64,000 nt of DNA from Candidatus Riflebacteria bacterium HGW-Riflebacteria-2 (GCA_002839435.1 PGYA01000011.1:1-64000); one strand, 5' to 3'. Shown: positions 35,743-45,653, counted from the stretch's first letter. Notes: generated from the letters alone by a model not told the origin. Program-made: numbers and translations.

Positions 35743-37002
35743 ATGAGCGAAAAGAAAATAATGATCTTTGCGGTTATCGCCTATATCGCGCTGGTTTTTG
35801 TGTGCTGGGACGACTCGATCGCGACCAGTCCCGATGGTCGCACCATTCTAACCTTCTGGCATACCTACAACGACCAGGAAGAGCAGGTTCTGCGCGGAAT
35901 CATCAAACAGTGGGAAGACAAAAACCAGAGCTTTACCATTCGCCCGGTGCGCATACCTTTTGATGGCCACAAAGCCAAGCTGCGAACCGCGCTGACAGTT
36001 GGCCAGGGTCCTGATATGGCCCGTGTCGACTGGTCTTTTGTCTGTGAGCTGGCGCGCAAAAACTCAGTTCTCGATCTTGATACCCTTGGTTTTGCAAAGA
36101 TTCGCGACCAGTATCTCGCAGCTCCCCTTGAAACTGCCTATATTGATGGCAAATATTACGGCATCCCGGACCAGAGCACCTGTGTGGCGATGTTCTATAA
36201 CCGTCAGATGTTCCGCGATGCCGGTCTGCTGGCAGAAGATTCTTCCGCGCCAATGGTTCCCCAGACCTGGGAAGAATTCATCGAAGTCGGCAAAAAGCTC
36301 ACTGACAAATCAAAAGACCAGTATGCCTTTGCCATGACCAATACGCTCTGGTGGAACCTGCCGTTCTTCAACAGTTACGGTGCCCGCATCATCTCTGAAG
36401 ACGGCAAGACGTGCGTCATCGATTCTGAGGCTGCGGTGCAAACTCTCGAAATGATGGCTTCACTGACTAACGAACACCAGATCGAAGCAGGCGCGTGGCG
36501 GCCGGGCGCGATTTCCCCCGAACAGGGCTTTGTTAACGGCAAATATGCAATGATCTTCATGGGCCCCTGGAATCTCGCCAAATTCGCCAATACTAAACTG
36601 GATTTTGGTGTTGGCCTCATTCCTGGCGGATCCAAGGGCACTTCGACCAATGTCGGTGGCACCGATGTCGTGATCTTTAAAGGCACAAAATACGCGACCG
36701 AGTGTTATGATTTTCTCACGTTTTTTACCAGTGCCGAGAATCAGAAAGACTGGTGTACTGCCCTTAATCAGTTGCCAATCAATCTCGGCGCCTACGATCT
36801 GGTCAGCTTTGAAGACCCCCATCTGATGATGTTCATGGAACAGATGAAGCACGCCGGCCCCAACCCGGTGGTTAAAGATTACAGTCTGCTCGAAGACCTG
36901 GTTAACCCCGAGGTCGAAGCGGTGCTCTCTGGTCAGAAGACCGCCAAAGAAGCTCTGTCTGCCGCCCAGAAGAAAGTTCAGGAGCGCCTGATCGACTTCT
37001 GA
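35743..37002 (+). CDS. ABC transporter extracellular solute-binding protein (carbohydrate)
   Basis: 419 residues with an N-terminal hydrophobic segment (about 6-23) that could be a signal peptide or an anchor, since no clear cleavage site or lipobox follows. The body is a family-1 solute-binding fold (LTFWHTYNDQEE at the N-terminus, NGKYAMIFMGPWNLAKF near 265-281). It captures a sugar for the two permeases upstream. AGGAGA lies before ATG 35743. No ATPase gene follows, so a shared MsmK/UgpC-like ATPase must be encoded elsewhere. A terminator closes the operon. Confidence 0.9.
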   Translation: MSEKKIMIFAVIAYIALVFVCWDDSIATSPDGRTILTFWHTYNDQEEQVLRGIIKQWEDKNQSFTIRPVRIPFDGHKAKLRTALTVGQGPDMARVDWSFVCELARKNSVLDLDTLGFAKIRDQYLAAPLETAYIDGKYYGIPDQSTCVAMFYNRQMFRDAGLLAEDSSAPMVPQTWEEFIEVGKKLTDKSKDQYAFAMTNTLWWNLPFFNSYGARIISEDGKTCVIDSEAAVQTLEMMASLTNEHQIEAGAWRPGAISPEQGFVNGKYAMIFMGPWNLAKFANTKLDFGVGLIPGGSKGTSTNVGGTDVVIFKGTKYATECYDFLTFFTSAENQKDWCTALNQLPINLGAYDLVSFEDPHLMMFMEQMKHAGPNPVVKDYSLLEDLVNPEVEAVLSGQKTAKEALSAAQKKVQERLIDF

Positions 37003-37050
37003 AAGAACCTCTCACAGAGCCGCAAAGACGCTTTTCAGCAGATTGCACAG

Positions 37051-37082
37051 ATGGCCGCAGATATTGTAATTGCGGCCATTTT
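37051..37082 (+). terminator. Terminator after the ABC importer operon
   Basis: Stem ATGGCCGCA (37051-37059) / TGCGGCCAT (37071-37079), followed by TTTT. On the minus strand it is followed by fewer T, so it mainly serves the plus strand; the convergent cyclase gene ends just after it. Confidence 0.8.
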
Positions 37083-37087
37083 GGGGG

Positions 37088-39982
37088 TCAGGTTCGCGTT
37101 GATAGTCGATAAGTGGCGACTGGTGCAATTTTGCCCTTGATGCTGATTTCGCCAAGGTTTTCTGCTTTTGTCGAGTCGGGAAGCAGCGAGCGGGTCGTTT
37201 CGTCGGAGATGATCTGCGAGCCAGAGTCGTCGGCTGCCAGAGCGTTGAGACGGGCTGCCAGATTGACGGCGTCGCCAATCACCGTGTAATCGAGTCTCAG
37301 GTTGCGGGCGCCGAGAATGCCGGCTACGACCTGACCGCTAGCAAGGCCGTAATAGCTTTTGTGATTGCTGGCAGCAAGCTTGCTCCTGAGTGCAAAGATC
37401 GTTTCGACCGCTTGTTTTACCGCTTGATCGGCACCGTTGCATGCTTCGTGGTCGAAGAAAACCAGTATCTTGTTTTCCATGACCTTATCGATAACCCCTG
37501 CGGTCGGGCGAATTGCTTCCTGGCTTGCCTTGAGATGCAACGCCAGCTGTTCTATGAACGCTTCGGCATCTTGTGCATCGCCGGTTTTAAGTGATGCAAA
37601 AAGTATTGTCATTTCGCGTTTTTCGCCTTTTATAGCCTTTTCAAAGGCACTCTTGTCTTTAACTACTTTTATTACGGCAGAAGATACGAATTTGCCGAGC
37701 AGCGAGCCTTCTTCGAGTCCTTTGGCCATAGCATTGAAAGACCTGCCAATATTGCCGAATTCGTCGTTGCGATTGTCTGTCTCTATTCTGCTTTGGTAAT
37801 CACCGCTTTTGATGTTATCGAGACCTTTTTGCAGCTGTTTGAGCGGGCTCATGAAATACCAGTAGAGAACAGCCACCAGTGCAGAAAGAAGCAACATAAC
37901 GAATACTAATAGATTGCCGGTCAGATTTTCGAGGTCTTTCTGTTCGGCGAAAATATGGCGTAAAGAAGTTATTCCGGCCAGAATATACATGGTAAGTGAT
38001 TTGCCCGGCCTGGTTTTGATCAGCAGCCGGTCTTCTGTTGTCATCTGCTCGCGCGAAGTCAGCTGAATTCCGACTCTTCGGGTGCGCTCGATCAGATCCC
38101 AGGCCGGCGGCGTTCCTTTGGTGGTGCCGCGATGGTGTCCATGAAATGCGCCTTTGCGAACTGCGACAAATTCAAAGTTATCTGCCCGTTCTTCCTTGTG
38201 TTTTTTTAAAAAGGTTATGTAATGCTCGGCTTCAAAGAATTCACTCCACATTATCAGTAAAAGACCTTTGACTACGCCAGATATTCTGATTGGCACCCCG
38301 GTTGTCAATATCTTGATGAAAGTAGTATTAGCTTCAACCAGATCGGTCGGACTGGCCAGCAGACGATAGAACATCTCTTCGCCCAGCACACCCTGAAAGA
38401 ATTTGATGAGAAAATCGCTGATCATTTCGTCTTTAACTTCGTTCAGCGATAGTTTATCGTTGCCTGAACCGCCCGAAACAGCCAGTTCGGGCCGGAATTT
38501 CAGCAGTACCGACTTCAGCAGGGTTGCGAACATTTCGCTGGCGTCGCTGGTGTTCTTGGTTTTGCGCAGCCACACAGTATTGTTTCCGTCATCCTGCTGT
38601 AGTGTCAATAACAGCAGACTGTTGCCCAAAGTGGTCGGATATTTGGCCTTTACCTGCTCATCTATGCTTTTGAGAGCACTTTTGGGTTTTTTGTCTGCAA
38701 GCTGTTGCATGATGTCGGGGTAAAGCTCGAGATGATGCAGGCGATAAAACAGATCGGCCTGCGCCAGGTCGTAGCGGTCTTCGAGACGTTGCAGATTATT
38801 TTCGAGGTCGCTTTCTGCCTGCTGGCGGCGGGCAGAAAAACGGCTGTCGAGATAGTTTCTTACCACTATGCGGCCAATACTGGCCGGCAGGTAGAATATA
38901 GTGATAAAAGCTATAAGCAGAACCAGAGCGATAGAGATTCGCCAGCCACGTCTGAATACCCGGCGTTGCAGCAGCATTAGCGAAAGTCCGGCAAATAGCA
39001 CAAAAACGCCGATAACAAAGACGCCTTCACCGGCGGTGAGTGGCGGGCTGGTCAAGCGTTTGCCAACCAGAAAGAGCAGTGATGGCTCGCCGACCAGAAC
39101 TGGTGCCGTGTATATATTGAACCGGCCATACTCTTTGCGAACCTGCTTAAGCGGCAGTAAAGCCGCTTCTCTTTGAATTAAATTCTGCAGCTGCGGGTGT
39201 TGACGCAGAAACGGCGACCAGAAAGCTTTGCTGTTTCCCGCAAAAGGAATTACCGCAAACCCTCGGTCAGATGAGTCAACCGCTTTTGCCATAGCATTGT
39301 AAGCATAATTTGTCGGGATCTTCGCAGTTTCAAATACTGCGCATACCATCAGTCTGTCGTCGATTTCCCTGGGGTAGAACCAGTAAAGCCAGACGCTGTC
39401 GTTGACCGATGTGAAGGGCAGTAGGATGCCTTCTTCTTTGGCGTTGATAAGATCCTGGCGCTCGACAATACTGTTGGCGTTTACCGGAAAACCGCACATT
39501 GAACTGAGTTCGACCCTGGCAGCTTCACGGCTTTTGAGGTCAGGCTTTTCTGACATGAGCTTTGCAAAGCTCCTCAGTCGATTAGCAGTCGCGAGAGTGG
39601 AATTCATAAACAGGTTATTCAGCTGGTTTTGCGCGGCGCTCTTATAAGCAACCGCGATATGATGCGGCGGCAGATTGGTGGCAAGGCTTTGTTGATAGAT
39701 GTCTTTGATGATTGCGCCGGGATTTGTGCTGTCGCTCGCGATTTTGCTGCGCAATTCGCGGTGAAAAGCATTCAGCTGCAGCAGCACATGATATTCCCAG
39801 TTGTTGCTGACCTGCATTTTTTCGAGCAGGTTGGCGGTGTTCTGATCGGATTCTTTAACATGCCTGTCAAATTCGCGCTGGCGCGAGGACTGCCAGTCAA
39901 ACATTACCAGCAGAAAGGGAATAGCGAGAAACAGCCAGGCTGCAATCAAAGAAACTGCTGAAAAATGCCGCTGTACTTTCAT
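37088..39982 (-). CDS. Membrane class III cyclase-like protein lacking metal-binding Asp (C2-like partner)
   Basis: 964 residues: TM1 (about 9-27), an extracytoplasmic domain, two TM segments (about 320-338 and 350-370), a second extracytoplasmic domain, TM (about 690-710), HAMP (about 712-765) and a class III cyclase domain (about 788-955). In the cyclase domain the first metal Asp is Ser797 (MTILFAS) and the second is Asn837 (DKVMEN). The adenine-contacting Lys833, Thr900 (DYTVIGD), Asn907 and Arg911 (VNLAARL) are kept. By itself it cannot bind the catalytic metals. It overlaps the upstream cyclase gene by 4 bases and probably forms a heterodimer with its product. Confidence 0.85.
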   Translation of the reverse strand: MKVQRHFSAVSLIAAWLFLAIPFLLVMFDWQSSRQREFDRHVKESDQNTANLLEKMQVSNNWEYHVLLQLNAFHRELRSKIASDSTNPGAIIKDIYQQSLATNLPPHHIAVAYKSAAQNQLNNLFMNSTLATANRLRSFAKLMSEKPDLKSREAARVELSSMCGFPVNANSIVERQDLINAKEEGILLPFTSVNDSVWLYWFYPREIDDRLMVCAVFETAKIPTNYAYNAMAKAVDSSDRGFAVIPFAGNSKAFWSPFLRQHPQLQNLIQREAALLPLKQVRKEYGRFNIYTAPVLVGEPSLLFLVGKRLTSPPLTAGEGVFVIGVFVLFAGLSLMLLQRRVFRRGWRISIALVLLIAFITIFYLPASIGRIVVRNYLDSRFSARRQQAESDLENNLQRLEDRYDLAQADLFYRLHHLELYPDIMQQLADKKPKSALKSIDEQVKAKYPTTLGNSLLLLTLQQDDGNNTVWLRKTKNTSDASEMFATLLKSVLLKFRPELAVSGGSGNDKLSLNEVKDEMISDFLIKFFQGVLGEEMFYRLLASPTDLVEANTTFIKILTTGVPIRISGVVKGLLLIMWSEFFEAEHYITFLKKHKEERADNFEFVAVRKGAFHGHHRGTTKGTPPAWDLIERTRRVGIQLTSREQMTTEDRLLIKTRPGKSLTMYILAGITSLRHIFAEQKDLENLTGNLLVFVMLLLSALVAVLYWYFMSPLKQLQKGLDNIKSGDYQSRIETDNRNDEFGNIGRSFNAMAKGLEEGSLLGKFVSSAVIKVVKDKSAFEKAIKGEKREMTILFASLKTGDAQDAEAFIEQLALHLKASQEAIRPTAGVIDKVMENKILVFFDHEACNGADQAVKQAVETIFALRSKLAASNHKSYYGLASGQVVAGILGARNLRLDYTVIGDAVNLAARLNALAADDSGSQIISDETTRSLLPDSTKAENLGEISIKGKIAPVATYRLSTRT

Positions 39983-42831
39983 ACTTCGCTAACCTCGTAG
40001 TTGCCGGTTTCTCCCAGAGGCGCCAGCGCAATTTCGGGCAGCAGATCGCGTATCTCAGGGCTTAGAATTATATGTGAGAATTTTCCCTGCTTCGACTCTG
40101 CTTCGAGAATTTCGGCAAGATGGCGAGCCTGGCCGGTAAGGCTGAATTCATGCCGGTCACCGGCACCGTAAGAGCCGACCAGCAGTTCGCCGCCGGCAAT
40201 GCCTATGCCCATGGCGTAAGCGAACAAACCACTCTGGCTGCGTTCTCTGACGAGATCGCGATGGCTCGCCATCATGTCTCTGGCTGCGTTCACCGCATTT
40301 TGCGCGGCCTGCTCTGCGGTTTCGCTAAAAAATACGGCGATTATTGCGTCACCGATGAATTTGTCGATTTCTCCATGATTACTGGTGATCTTTTCGCTCA
40401 TAGCTTCAAGATGACAATTGAGCAGTTCGACTATCTGTTCTGGTGGCCAGGCTTCAGAAAGAGTTGTGAAGTTTCTTATGTCAGAGGCAAGAACGGCGCC
40501 CCAGCGTTTTTGCGGCTCACGCTCGAGTTGGGTTGTGCTTGTAAGCTGGCTCGACAGGCTGCCTGAGACAAATTGCGCCAGTTCATGGCGCTCATACAGG
40601 CCCTGTGCCATGTTGTCAAAGGCATCGGCAACATCGCCAAGTTCGTCGTCACGTGCCAGATTCAGCCTGAAATCAAAGCGCCGGTCAAGAATTCGGCTGA
40701 TACCATTCTCGATTATAGCAAGCGGTCGGGTAAAATATGCCAGCAGCGCGTTGGTAATCATCGCAAAAATTGCAAAAAGAATGGCAGCAGCTGCCATCAG
40801 CAGCCTGTACTGCTTTTCAGTTACATTGTATAGCGATTTAAGACTCATCGTCGTGCCGAGAGATATGCCGTGCATATGTTCGCAGGGTGCACAAACAGTC
40901 AGGGTGTCGGCCAGTGTTTCGACCTGAAAAGAACTTGATGTCTGAGCGGCGACGAGCTTTTTCAAAAACCAGCTTTCGTGCTGATGCTCTGCTCTATATC
41001 GGGAAAGACTGGTGCTGACACCAAGTTCACGGCTCTCGGCCAGTCCCCACTGGCGCCCGGGTGTAGCCAGACTTCCCCTTACTACAGCGTTTCTGGCGAA
41101 GCGCGCGTATGACTTTTGCGCCGGCGCAAAGAAGATGACTGCAACTGAGACTTTCTCATCATCGGCAATAAAATCGAAAATAACAAAATTACCGGCATCG
41201 CCAAAAGACATGATCAGGCTTTTCTGTCGCGCAACTGCGACGTCACTGAAAACAGCGTTTCCTGCAATTGCCCGGTAGGTTTCGAGACCGAGCCGCTTGC
41301 TTTCTGCGAGTTTATCGAGTGCTTCTTGATAAGTGTCTTCTGAAAAATCACCGAGGCCGGCATACATCATTGGAGCAAAGACATGCAGTCTTGTGTCGTC
41401 ACTGCCTTTATTAGAATCATCCGGAAATATCTGCAGGTCGTCGCGGCCGAATCTGGTCACGCCGATACTGCTGAGAGGTACTCCGCTCGCAGCGAATTCT
41501 GCAAAACAGTGTTTGAATATTTCTTTTTCTTTATCGATTTCTTCGGTTGTTATCGCTTTTTTGAAATCACTGTTGGCAAAGTATCGCCGTGCGACATTTT
41601 CAAAAATGATGCGCAACGAAGTGCTGTTACCGTCGATTTCGCGCAATTCAGCGCGCATATTGTTGACCATGGTGCGGTAGCGCGCATGGTGATCCTGTTC
41701 GATCGCTGATCTGCCTGCGATAATAAGTATTATTATCGGAAGGCCACCGACGCCGAATACCATTGCCAGAAGTCTGGTTCTGACAGAAAAAGCGAAAGGC
41801 TGTCGATGAGCTGTTCTAATTGCAAAAATGCTTAACCAGAAGATGGTCAGCAGCAACGCACACATGCTAACCAGTCGTGTTCTGGCAATATCGGTTTGTG
41901 CAGTGGTTAACCAGAGTTCGTAAGGCAGTTGCCGCGAAATCGATGATCTGTAGAGAAATGTTCTTTCATGCAGAACACCAACGCTGACAGATGCTATTTT
42001 GCCATGTTCAGGGTATTGCTTCAGCAGATTCAAAAAGCGGGTTACCGGTTGTTTGGTTAGATGCTCGCCGTCAACTATCGGCGTGAGTTCCTGTCTAAGG
42101 CTTTGAAGTGGTGCCAGAATCGGGAAAAATCGTTGTCGGCTGCTGCCGGAAATTTCTTTGAGTGTTTCTCTGGCAGCATCTTCATGTCCTGGTTTATAGC
42201 CTGACAGTATCATGAAAGCGCCCGACTGCTCGCCACCCAAGTTCAGAAAATCCCAGATCAGATGACGCCGCTGCCCGTTGAATATCACGTCGATACTGCG
42301 GCCGAAGCGGTTGCTCAACAGCATTTTCCCGCTGATACGCTCGCCAAACAGACTGGCAAGCCGGTTGTCTATTTTGGCCTGCTCGGCTGAGCTGATATTG
42401 ACCCAGTTGCGCAGGTTGCTGGCGATCAGTGACATAAAGGCGCTGTTAGTGCGTTCAAGGCCCTCGCCAACCAGCGCACGGCTAGAATTCGGTGTGAATT
42501 TGAAGACATAAAATATCGAGTCAGTCGATAACCAGCCCGGCGGCAGGCTTTGCAGCAGGGCTTTTCTTACCAGCGCTCCGTTTTCGGCAAAGGGGTCAGC
42601 ATATTTGCTCAACTGGTTTTGTGCGCGTAAAATACACTTTTTGATCTGTATTTCGATCGGGCAGTTGGCCTTGTATTGCTGGGCCAGAGCGGTGGCTTCT
42701 TCTTCTGCGGCGACGATAAACTGGCGATCAGAAACTTCTTTCTGGTAGTTGTCCCAGCAAATGGCGACCGGCAGCAGAAGCAGCGAAAACACGAACGCCA
42801 CTGCCAGAAACAAGTCAGATCGTCTGCTCAA
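39979..42831 (-). CDS. Membrane class III cyclase with metal-binding Asp but no transition-state Asn/Arg (C1-like partner)
   Basis: 950 residues with the same layout as its neighbour: TM near 8-25, an outer domain, two TM (about 318-338 and 350-372), a second outer domain, TM (about 678-700), HAMP (about 701-755) and a cyclase domain (about 775-945). Metal ligands Asp784 (LASDIRNF) and Asp828 (DKFIGDA) are kept. The Asn and Arg of the VNxAxR motif are replaced by His904 and Ile908 (GQARHLAEIL). It should bind two metals but lacks transition-state stabilisation. The start is TTG 42831, with AAAGGGCGA upstream. Its stop overlaps the start of the complementary partner (ATGA). Confidence 0.85.
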   Translation of the reverse strand: MSRRSDLFLAVAFVFSLLLLPVAICWDNYQKEVSDRQFIVAAEEEATALAQQYKANCPIEIQIKKCILRAQNQLSKYADPFAENGALVRKALLQSLPPGWLSTDSIFYVFKFTPNSSRALVGEGLERTNSAFMSLIASNLRNWVNISSAEQAKIDNRLASLFGERISGKMLLSNRFGRSIDVIFNGQRRHLIWDFLNLGGEQSGAFMILSGYKPGHEDAARETLKEISGSSRQRFFPILAPLQSLRQELTPIVDGEHLTKQPVTRFLNLLKQYPEHGKIASVSVGVLHERTFLYRSSISRQLPYELWLTTAQTDIARTRLVSMCALLLTIFWLSIFAIRTAHRQPFAFSVRTRLLAMVFGVGGLPIIILIIAGRSAIEQDHHARYRTMVNNMRAELREIDGNSTSLRIIFENVARRYFANSDFKKAITTEEIDKEKEIFKHCFAEFAASGVPLSSIGVTRFGRDDLQIFPDDSNKGSDDTRLHVFAPMMYAGLGDFSEDTYQEALDKLAESKRLGLETYRAIAGNAVFSDVAVARQKSLIMSFGDAGNFVIFDFIADDEKVSVAVIFFAPAQKSYARFARNAVVRGSLATPGRQWGLAESRELGVSTSLSRYRAEHQHESWFLKKLVAAQTSSSFQVETLADTLTVCAPCEHMHGISLGTTMSLKSLYNVTEKQYRLLMAAAAILFAIFAMITNALLAYFTRPLAIIENGISRILDRRFDFRLNLARDDELGDVADAFDNMAQGLYERHELAQFVSGSLSSQLTSTTQLEREPQKRWGAVLASDIRNFTTLSEAWPPEQIVELLNCHLEAMSEKITSNHGEIDKFIGDAIIAVFFSETAEQAAQNAVNAARDMMASHRDLVRERSQSGLFAYAMGIGIAGGELLVGSYGAGDRHEFSLTGQARHLAEILEAESKQGKFSHIILSPEIRDLLPEIALAPLGETGNYEVSEV

Positions 42832-42846
42832 AAATCGCCCTTTCTA

Positions 42847-43914
42847 TCAATAGTCGAAGAAGAATTGTTGAATGTCTGCGCGTGCAAAGTTTTTATGCAG
42901 AGCCAGCATCAGCAGAATGCGTGCCTTCTGCGGAGTCAGGCTGTCGGCAACAATGAAGCCAAATTTTGCGTCATCGACTTCGGCATCGAGGGTAACCGGC
43001 CCGTCAGGCACTCTTGTCGCTCTGACAACAGTTATGCCATCGGCGGAGGCTTTTGCCAGCACATTAAGCACCTCTTCGGAAGGATTGCCGTTGCCGACCC
43101 CGGCGTAAACCAGTCCCCTGATGCCGCTTTTGCAGATGGTTTCGACCATCTGCGGATTGATGCCGGCGTAGCCGTAGACTATCGGAACTTCCGGCAGGTT
43201 GCCGGCAAAAAATGGTAGTTTGAGAAGGCTTTGATATGTGTGCTTCTTGTCTGACCTGTTATTGAAACTGACTTTGCCATAGTTGACCCGACCAATTGGG
43301 CCGTTCTCACGGTCATTAAAGGCCGCCGGATTTATGGTGTCGCATTTTCTGACGCCACGCGCCGAGTAAATGCGGTCGTTCATAACCACCAGAACACCCT
43401 TGTTGCGAGCCTCGCGCGCGCTGGCTACAGCAACGGCATTATACAGATTCATCGCGCCGTCGGCGCTGAGTGCTGAACCGGGTCGCATGGAACCAGTCAG
43501 AACCACCGGTTTGTCGTAGGCTACGGTGAGGTTGAGAAAGTAAGCGGTTTCTTCCATGGTGTCAGTGCCATGTGTAATCACCACGCCATCGGCGAGATCG
43601 AGACGGAACAACTGATTTATTCTGGCTGCCAGTTTGAGCCAGTATTCGGGTTTCATGTCCTGGCTGCTGATGTTACAGATCTGATCGCCGCGGATTCTGG
43701 CGATGTTGTTCACTTCTGGGACCGCAGCTATCACTTTATCTACCGGGTTTACTGCCGCTTTGTATGCCGACCCGGTTGCACTGACGCCGCTGCCGGCAAT
43801 CGTGCCGCCGGTCGCCAGAATGCTGATTCCAGGCAGTTCGGCTGCCGCCGTCAACATGCTTATTGTTATGAAAAAGACAACGAAATAGCAGCTTTTCTGC
43901 AGTTTTATATTCAT
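42847..43914 (-). CDS. ansB: Periplasmic L-asparaginase (type II)
   Basis: 355 residues with a signal peptide (about 1-25). The first catalytic Thr motif, ATGGTIAGSG (about 34-43), and the second, HGTDTMEE (about 115-122), are both present, along with a Tyr at about 51. It hydrolyses asparagine to aspartate and ammonia outside the cytoplasm. GGGAG lies before the ATG. The stop is 15 bases before the TTG of the cyclase gene, on the same strand, so it may be the first gene of that operon. Some glutaminase activity is possible. Confidence 0.9.
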   Translation of the reverse strand: MNIKLQKSCYFVVFFITISMLTAAAELPGISILATGGTIAGSGVSATGSAYKAAVNPVDKVIAAVPEVNNIARIRGDQICNISSQDMKPEYWLKLAARINQLFRLDLADGVVITHGTDTMEETAYFLNLTVAYDKPVVLTGSMRPGSALSADGAMNLYNAVAVASAREARNKGVLVVMNDRIYSARGVRKCDTINPAAFNDRENGPIGRVNYGKVSFNNRSDKKHTYQSLLKLPFFAGNLPEVPIVYGYAGINPQMVETICKSGIRGLVYAGVGNGNPSEEVLNVLAKASADGITVVRATRVPDGPVTLDAEVDDAKFGFIVADSLTPQKARILLMLALHKNFARADIQQFFFDY

Positions 43915-44000
43915 CTGGCAACTCTCCCAAACTCTAAAATTGTGCTAATATCTGGTTATGTCAGCGTCTGACCCTGATCAGGATACCAGCCGGAAAGGCG

Positions 44001-44291
44001 ATGTTCCTAATGAATTTTAACAGAATTATTTCTTTGCTGATTTATCTCGCTTATATCGTCTTTGCCATAAAGGAGAAGGACCTCATTATTGCTATTTATC
44101 CTTTGCCCGGCCTGGCTTTTATCTGGTTTCCGTCGCTGGCAAAGCTTTTTGACCAGCTGAGCGTCGGACTGTCGCGGCGTGCCGCGCCAATGGATCCAAA
44201 CACTCCCTCATGCGTGTTTGTACTGATCGGCTGGGCTATTCTTCTTCTGCCAGCATTTGTCGCTCTTGTAGCTTACTTCGCGAATATGTAG
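44001..44291 (+). CDS. Small integral membrane protein
   Basis: 96 residues with three hydrophobic segments (about 9-22, 28-46 and 72-94). It is short and lacks motifs. ATG 44001 lies only 2 bases after GGAAAGG; ATG 44010 would have a better distance to that site and would drop three residues. The function is unknown. It is divergent from the asparaginase gene and followed by tRNA-Arg. Confidence 0.55.
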   Translation: MFLMNFNRIISLLIYLAYIVFAIKEKDLIIAIYPLPGLAFIWFPSLAKLFDQLSVGLSRRAAPMDPNTPSCVFVLIGWAILLLPAFVALVAYFANM

Positions 44292-44346
44292 CTTCGCTTA
44301 AAAGTTGCCTAACCGCAGCTGTTATGTTAAGCTGAAATCAACAGTT

Positions 44347-44420
44347 GCACCCATAGCTCAGCTGGATAGAGTGTCTGCCTCCGGAGCAGAAGGTCACAGG
44401 TTCGAATCCTGTTGGGTGCG
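44347..44420 (+). tRNA. tRNA-Arg (anticodon CCG)
   Basis: Full cloverleaf: acceptor GCACCCA (44347-44353) with TGGGTGC (44413-44419), discriminator G, D-arm GCTC, anticodon stem TCTGC / GCAGA with loop CTCCGGA (anticodon CCG), and T-arm ACAGG TTCGAAT CCTGT. CCA is not encoded. A T-run right after the gene acts as terminator. A truncated integrase lies downstream, which makes the 3' end a likely old attachment site. Confidence 0.95.
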
Positions 44421-44557
44421 CTTTTTTTTATTTGAGAGAATGGATAAGTGAGTGGACTCTCCCCTCTGTCCTTCTGCTCCAGAGCCTTTCAGCCACATTT
44501 CAACTGGCTGCGTTTTGCATAGTCACTTCACGTATTTTTCATGATTTTTTGGCATTT

Positions 44558-44629
44558 GTGTCCCAAAATGTGTACTACTTTGTGACCAAAAATGTGTCCA
44601 ATTTTGTGCCCCAAAATGTGTACTACCTG
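44558..44629 (+). repeat. Three 24-bp tandem iterons upstream of the integrase gene
   Basis: Three direct repeats with exact 24-base period: 44558-44581, 44582-44605 and 44606-44629. The shared core is CCAAAATGTGT (CCAAAAATGTGT in the second). Copies 1 and 3 agree best (both have CCCAAAATGTGTACTAC). They lie between the tRNA and the integrase start and could bind integrase, excisionase or a repressor. Confidence 0.75.
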
Positions 44630-44652
44630 ACATTGGATATTGAGGTGTTTAT

Positions 44653-45582
44653 ATGAAGCATCTCATGAAAATAGGGCAGACTTATTACTACCGTCGCCGT
44701 GTGCCACTTTATTTGCAGGTTCTGCATGAAAAGGCTTTTGTAAAGCTGTCATTACACACAAGTAAAAAGGAACACGCAGAACTAAGAGCATTGAAGCTTG
44801 ATAATATGCTTGAAGAGCTGTCCTTCGAATTGCGGCTTAAGTTGATTGAACCACAGCAAGCGATTGAACAACTGAAGCTGGCAGGTTTGATTGGCACGAA
44901 AACTCAGTTGATGACGACAATAGCAGCTAAGAAGCTTGTGGTAGAACTCAACAAGAATAGAGCTACTGAACTCGTAAGCACGCTTTTTCAACAATACAAA
45001 CAGGATAGACTGGCGTCAGGAAGGTGGATTGATAAGACAGCACTGGAGAATCAGAGATGCTTTGACTTGCTGCTCACAGCAGTCGGAGACCATCCATCAG
45101 GGTATTACACGCATCAGTCCTTGATGGATTTCCGAGCCGTTCTTCAGAAGCTTCCGCCGAATGTAAACACCAGTCCGCGTACCAAGGGCAAGAGTCTGTC
45201 CGTCGTTCTGAAAATGCAGCATACAAAGCTTCTAAGTCTTTCACAGGTAAACAAGTATTTGGTCTGCATTAGCGCATTTTTTTCGTGGCTGTCACAACAC
45301 GAGATTATCGCTGCGAATCCCGCTCATCATTTGTTAATGAGTCGAGCAAAAAAGAACCCGGATGAAGAACGGCTTGCTTATTCTTCTGATGAAGTCAAAT
45401 CAATGTTGGCTGAACTCGGTAGGCAAAAAAGCAGTTTTGGCTCTAGCCAGAGCCGCTTTTGGGTGCCGTTCATTGCTGCATACTCAGGTGCTCGTCTGAC
45501 AGAGATTTGCCAGTTGCACTTAGACGATGTTTACCAGATAGATGGACTCTACCACTCCAGTATCGATAGGCGGTTTAATTAG
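44653..45582 (+). pseudogene. Truncated tyrosine-recombinase (phage-type integrase)
   Basis: 309 codons. The N-terminus (KIGQTYYYRRRVP) resembles the DUF6538-type arm-binding region. A core-binding SAM-like segment follows (about 100-235), then the first catalytic box with Arg (YSGARLTEICQLHLDDV, about 278-294). The rest of the catalytic domain, including the HxxR box and the Tyr nucleophile, is missing, and the frame ends in unrelated SIDRRFN. GAGGTG precedes the ATG. It is therefore an inactive remnant of an element integrated at tRNA-Arg. Confidence 0.75.
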
Positions 45583-45653
45583 CGCTTACGTTATAATATC
45601 ATTCTCGAATAGTAAGAGAAGAACCATAGTGATCAGAAAATTAGGGAGGTGTC

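Noticed and set aside
44432-44656. 74-codon open frame across the iterons
   Set aside because: Its 8-residue repeat comes from the 24-bp iterons; no ribosome site.
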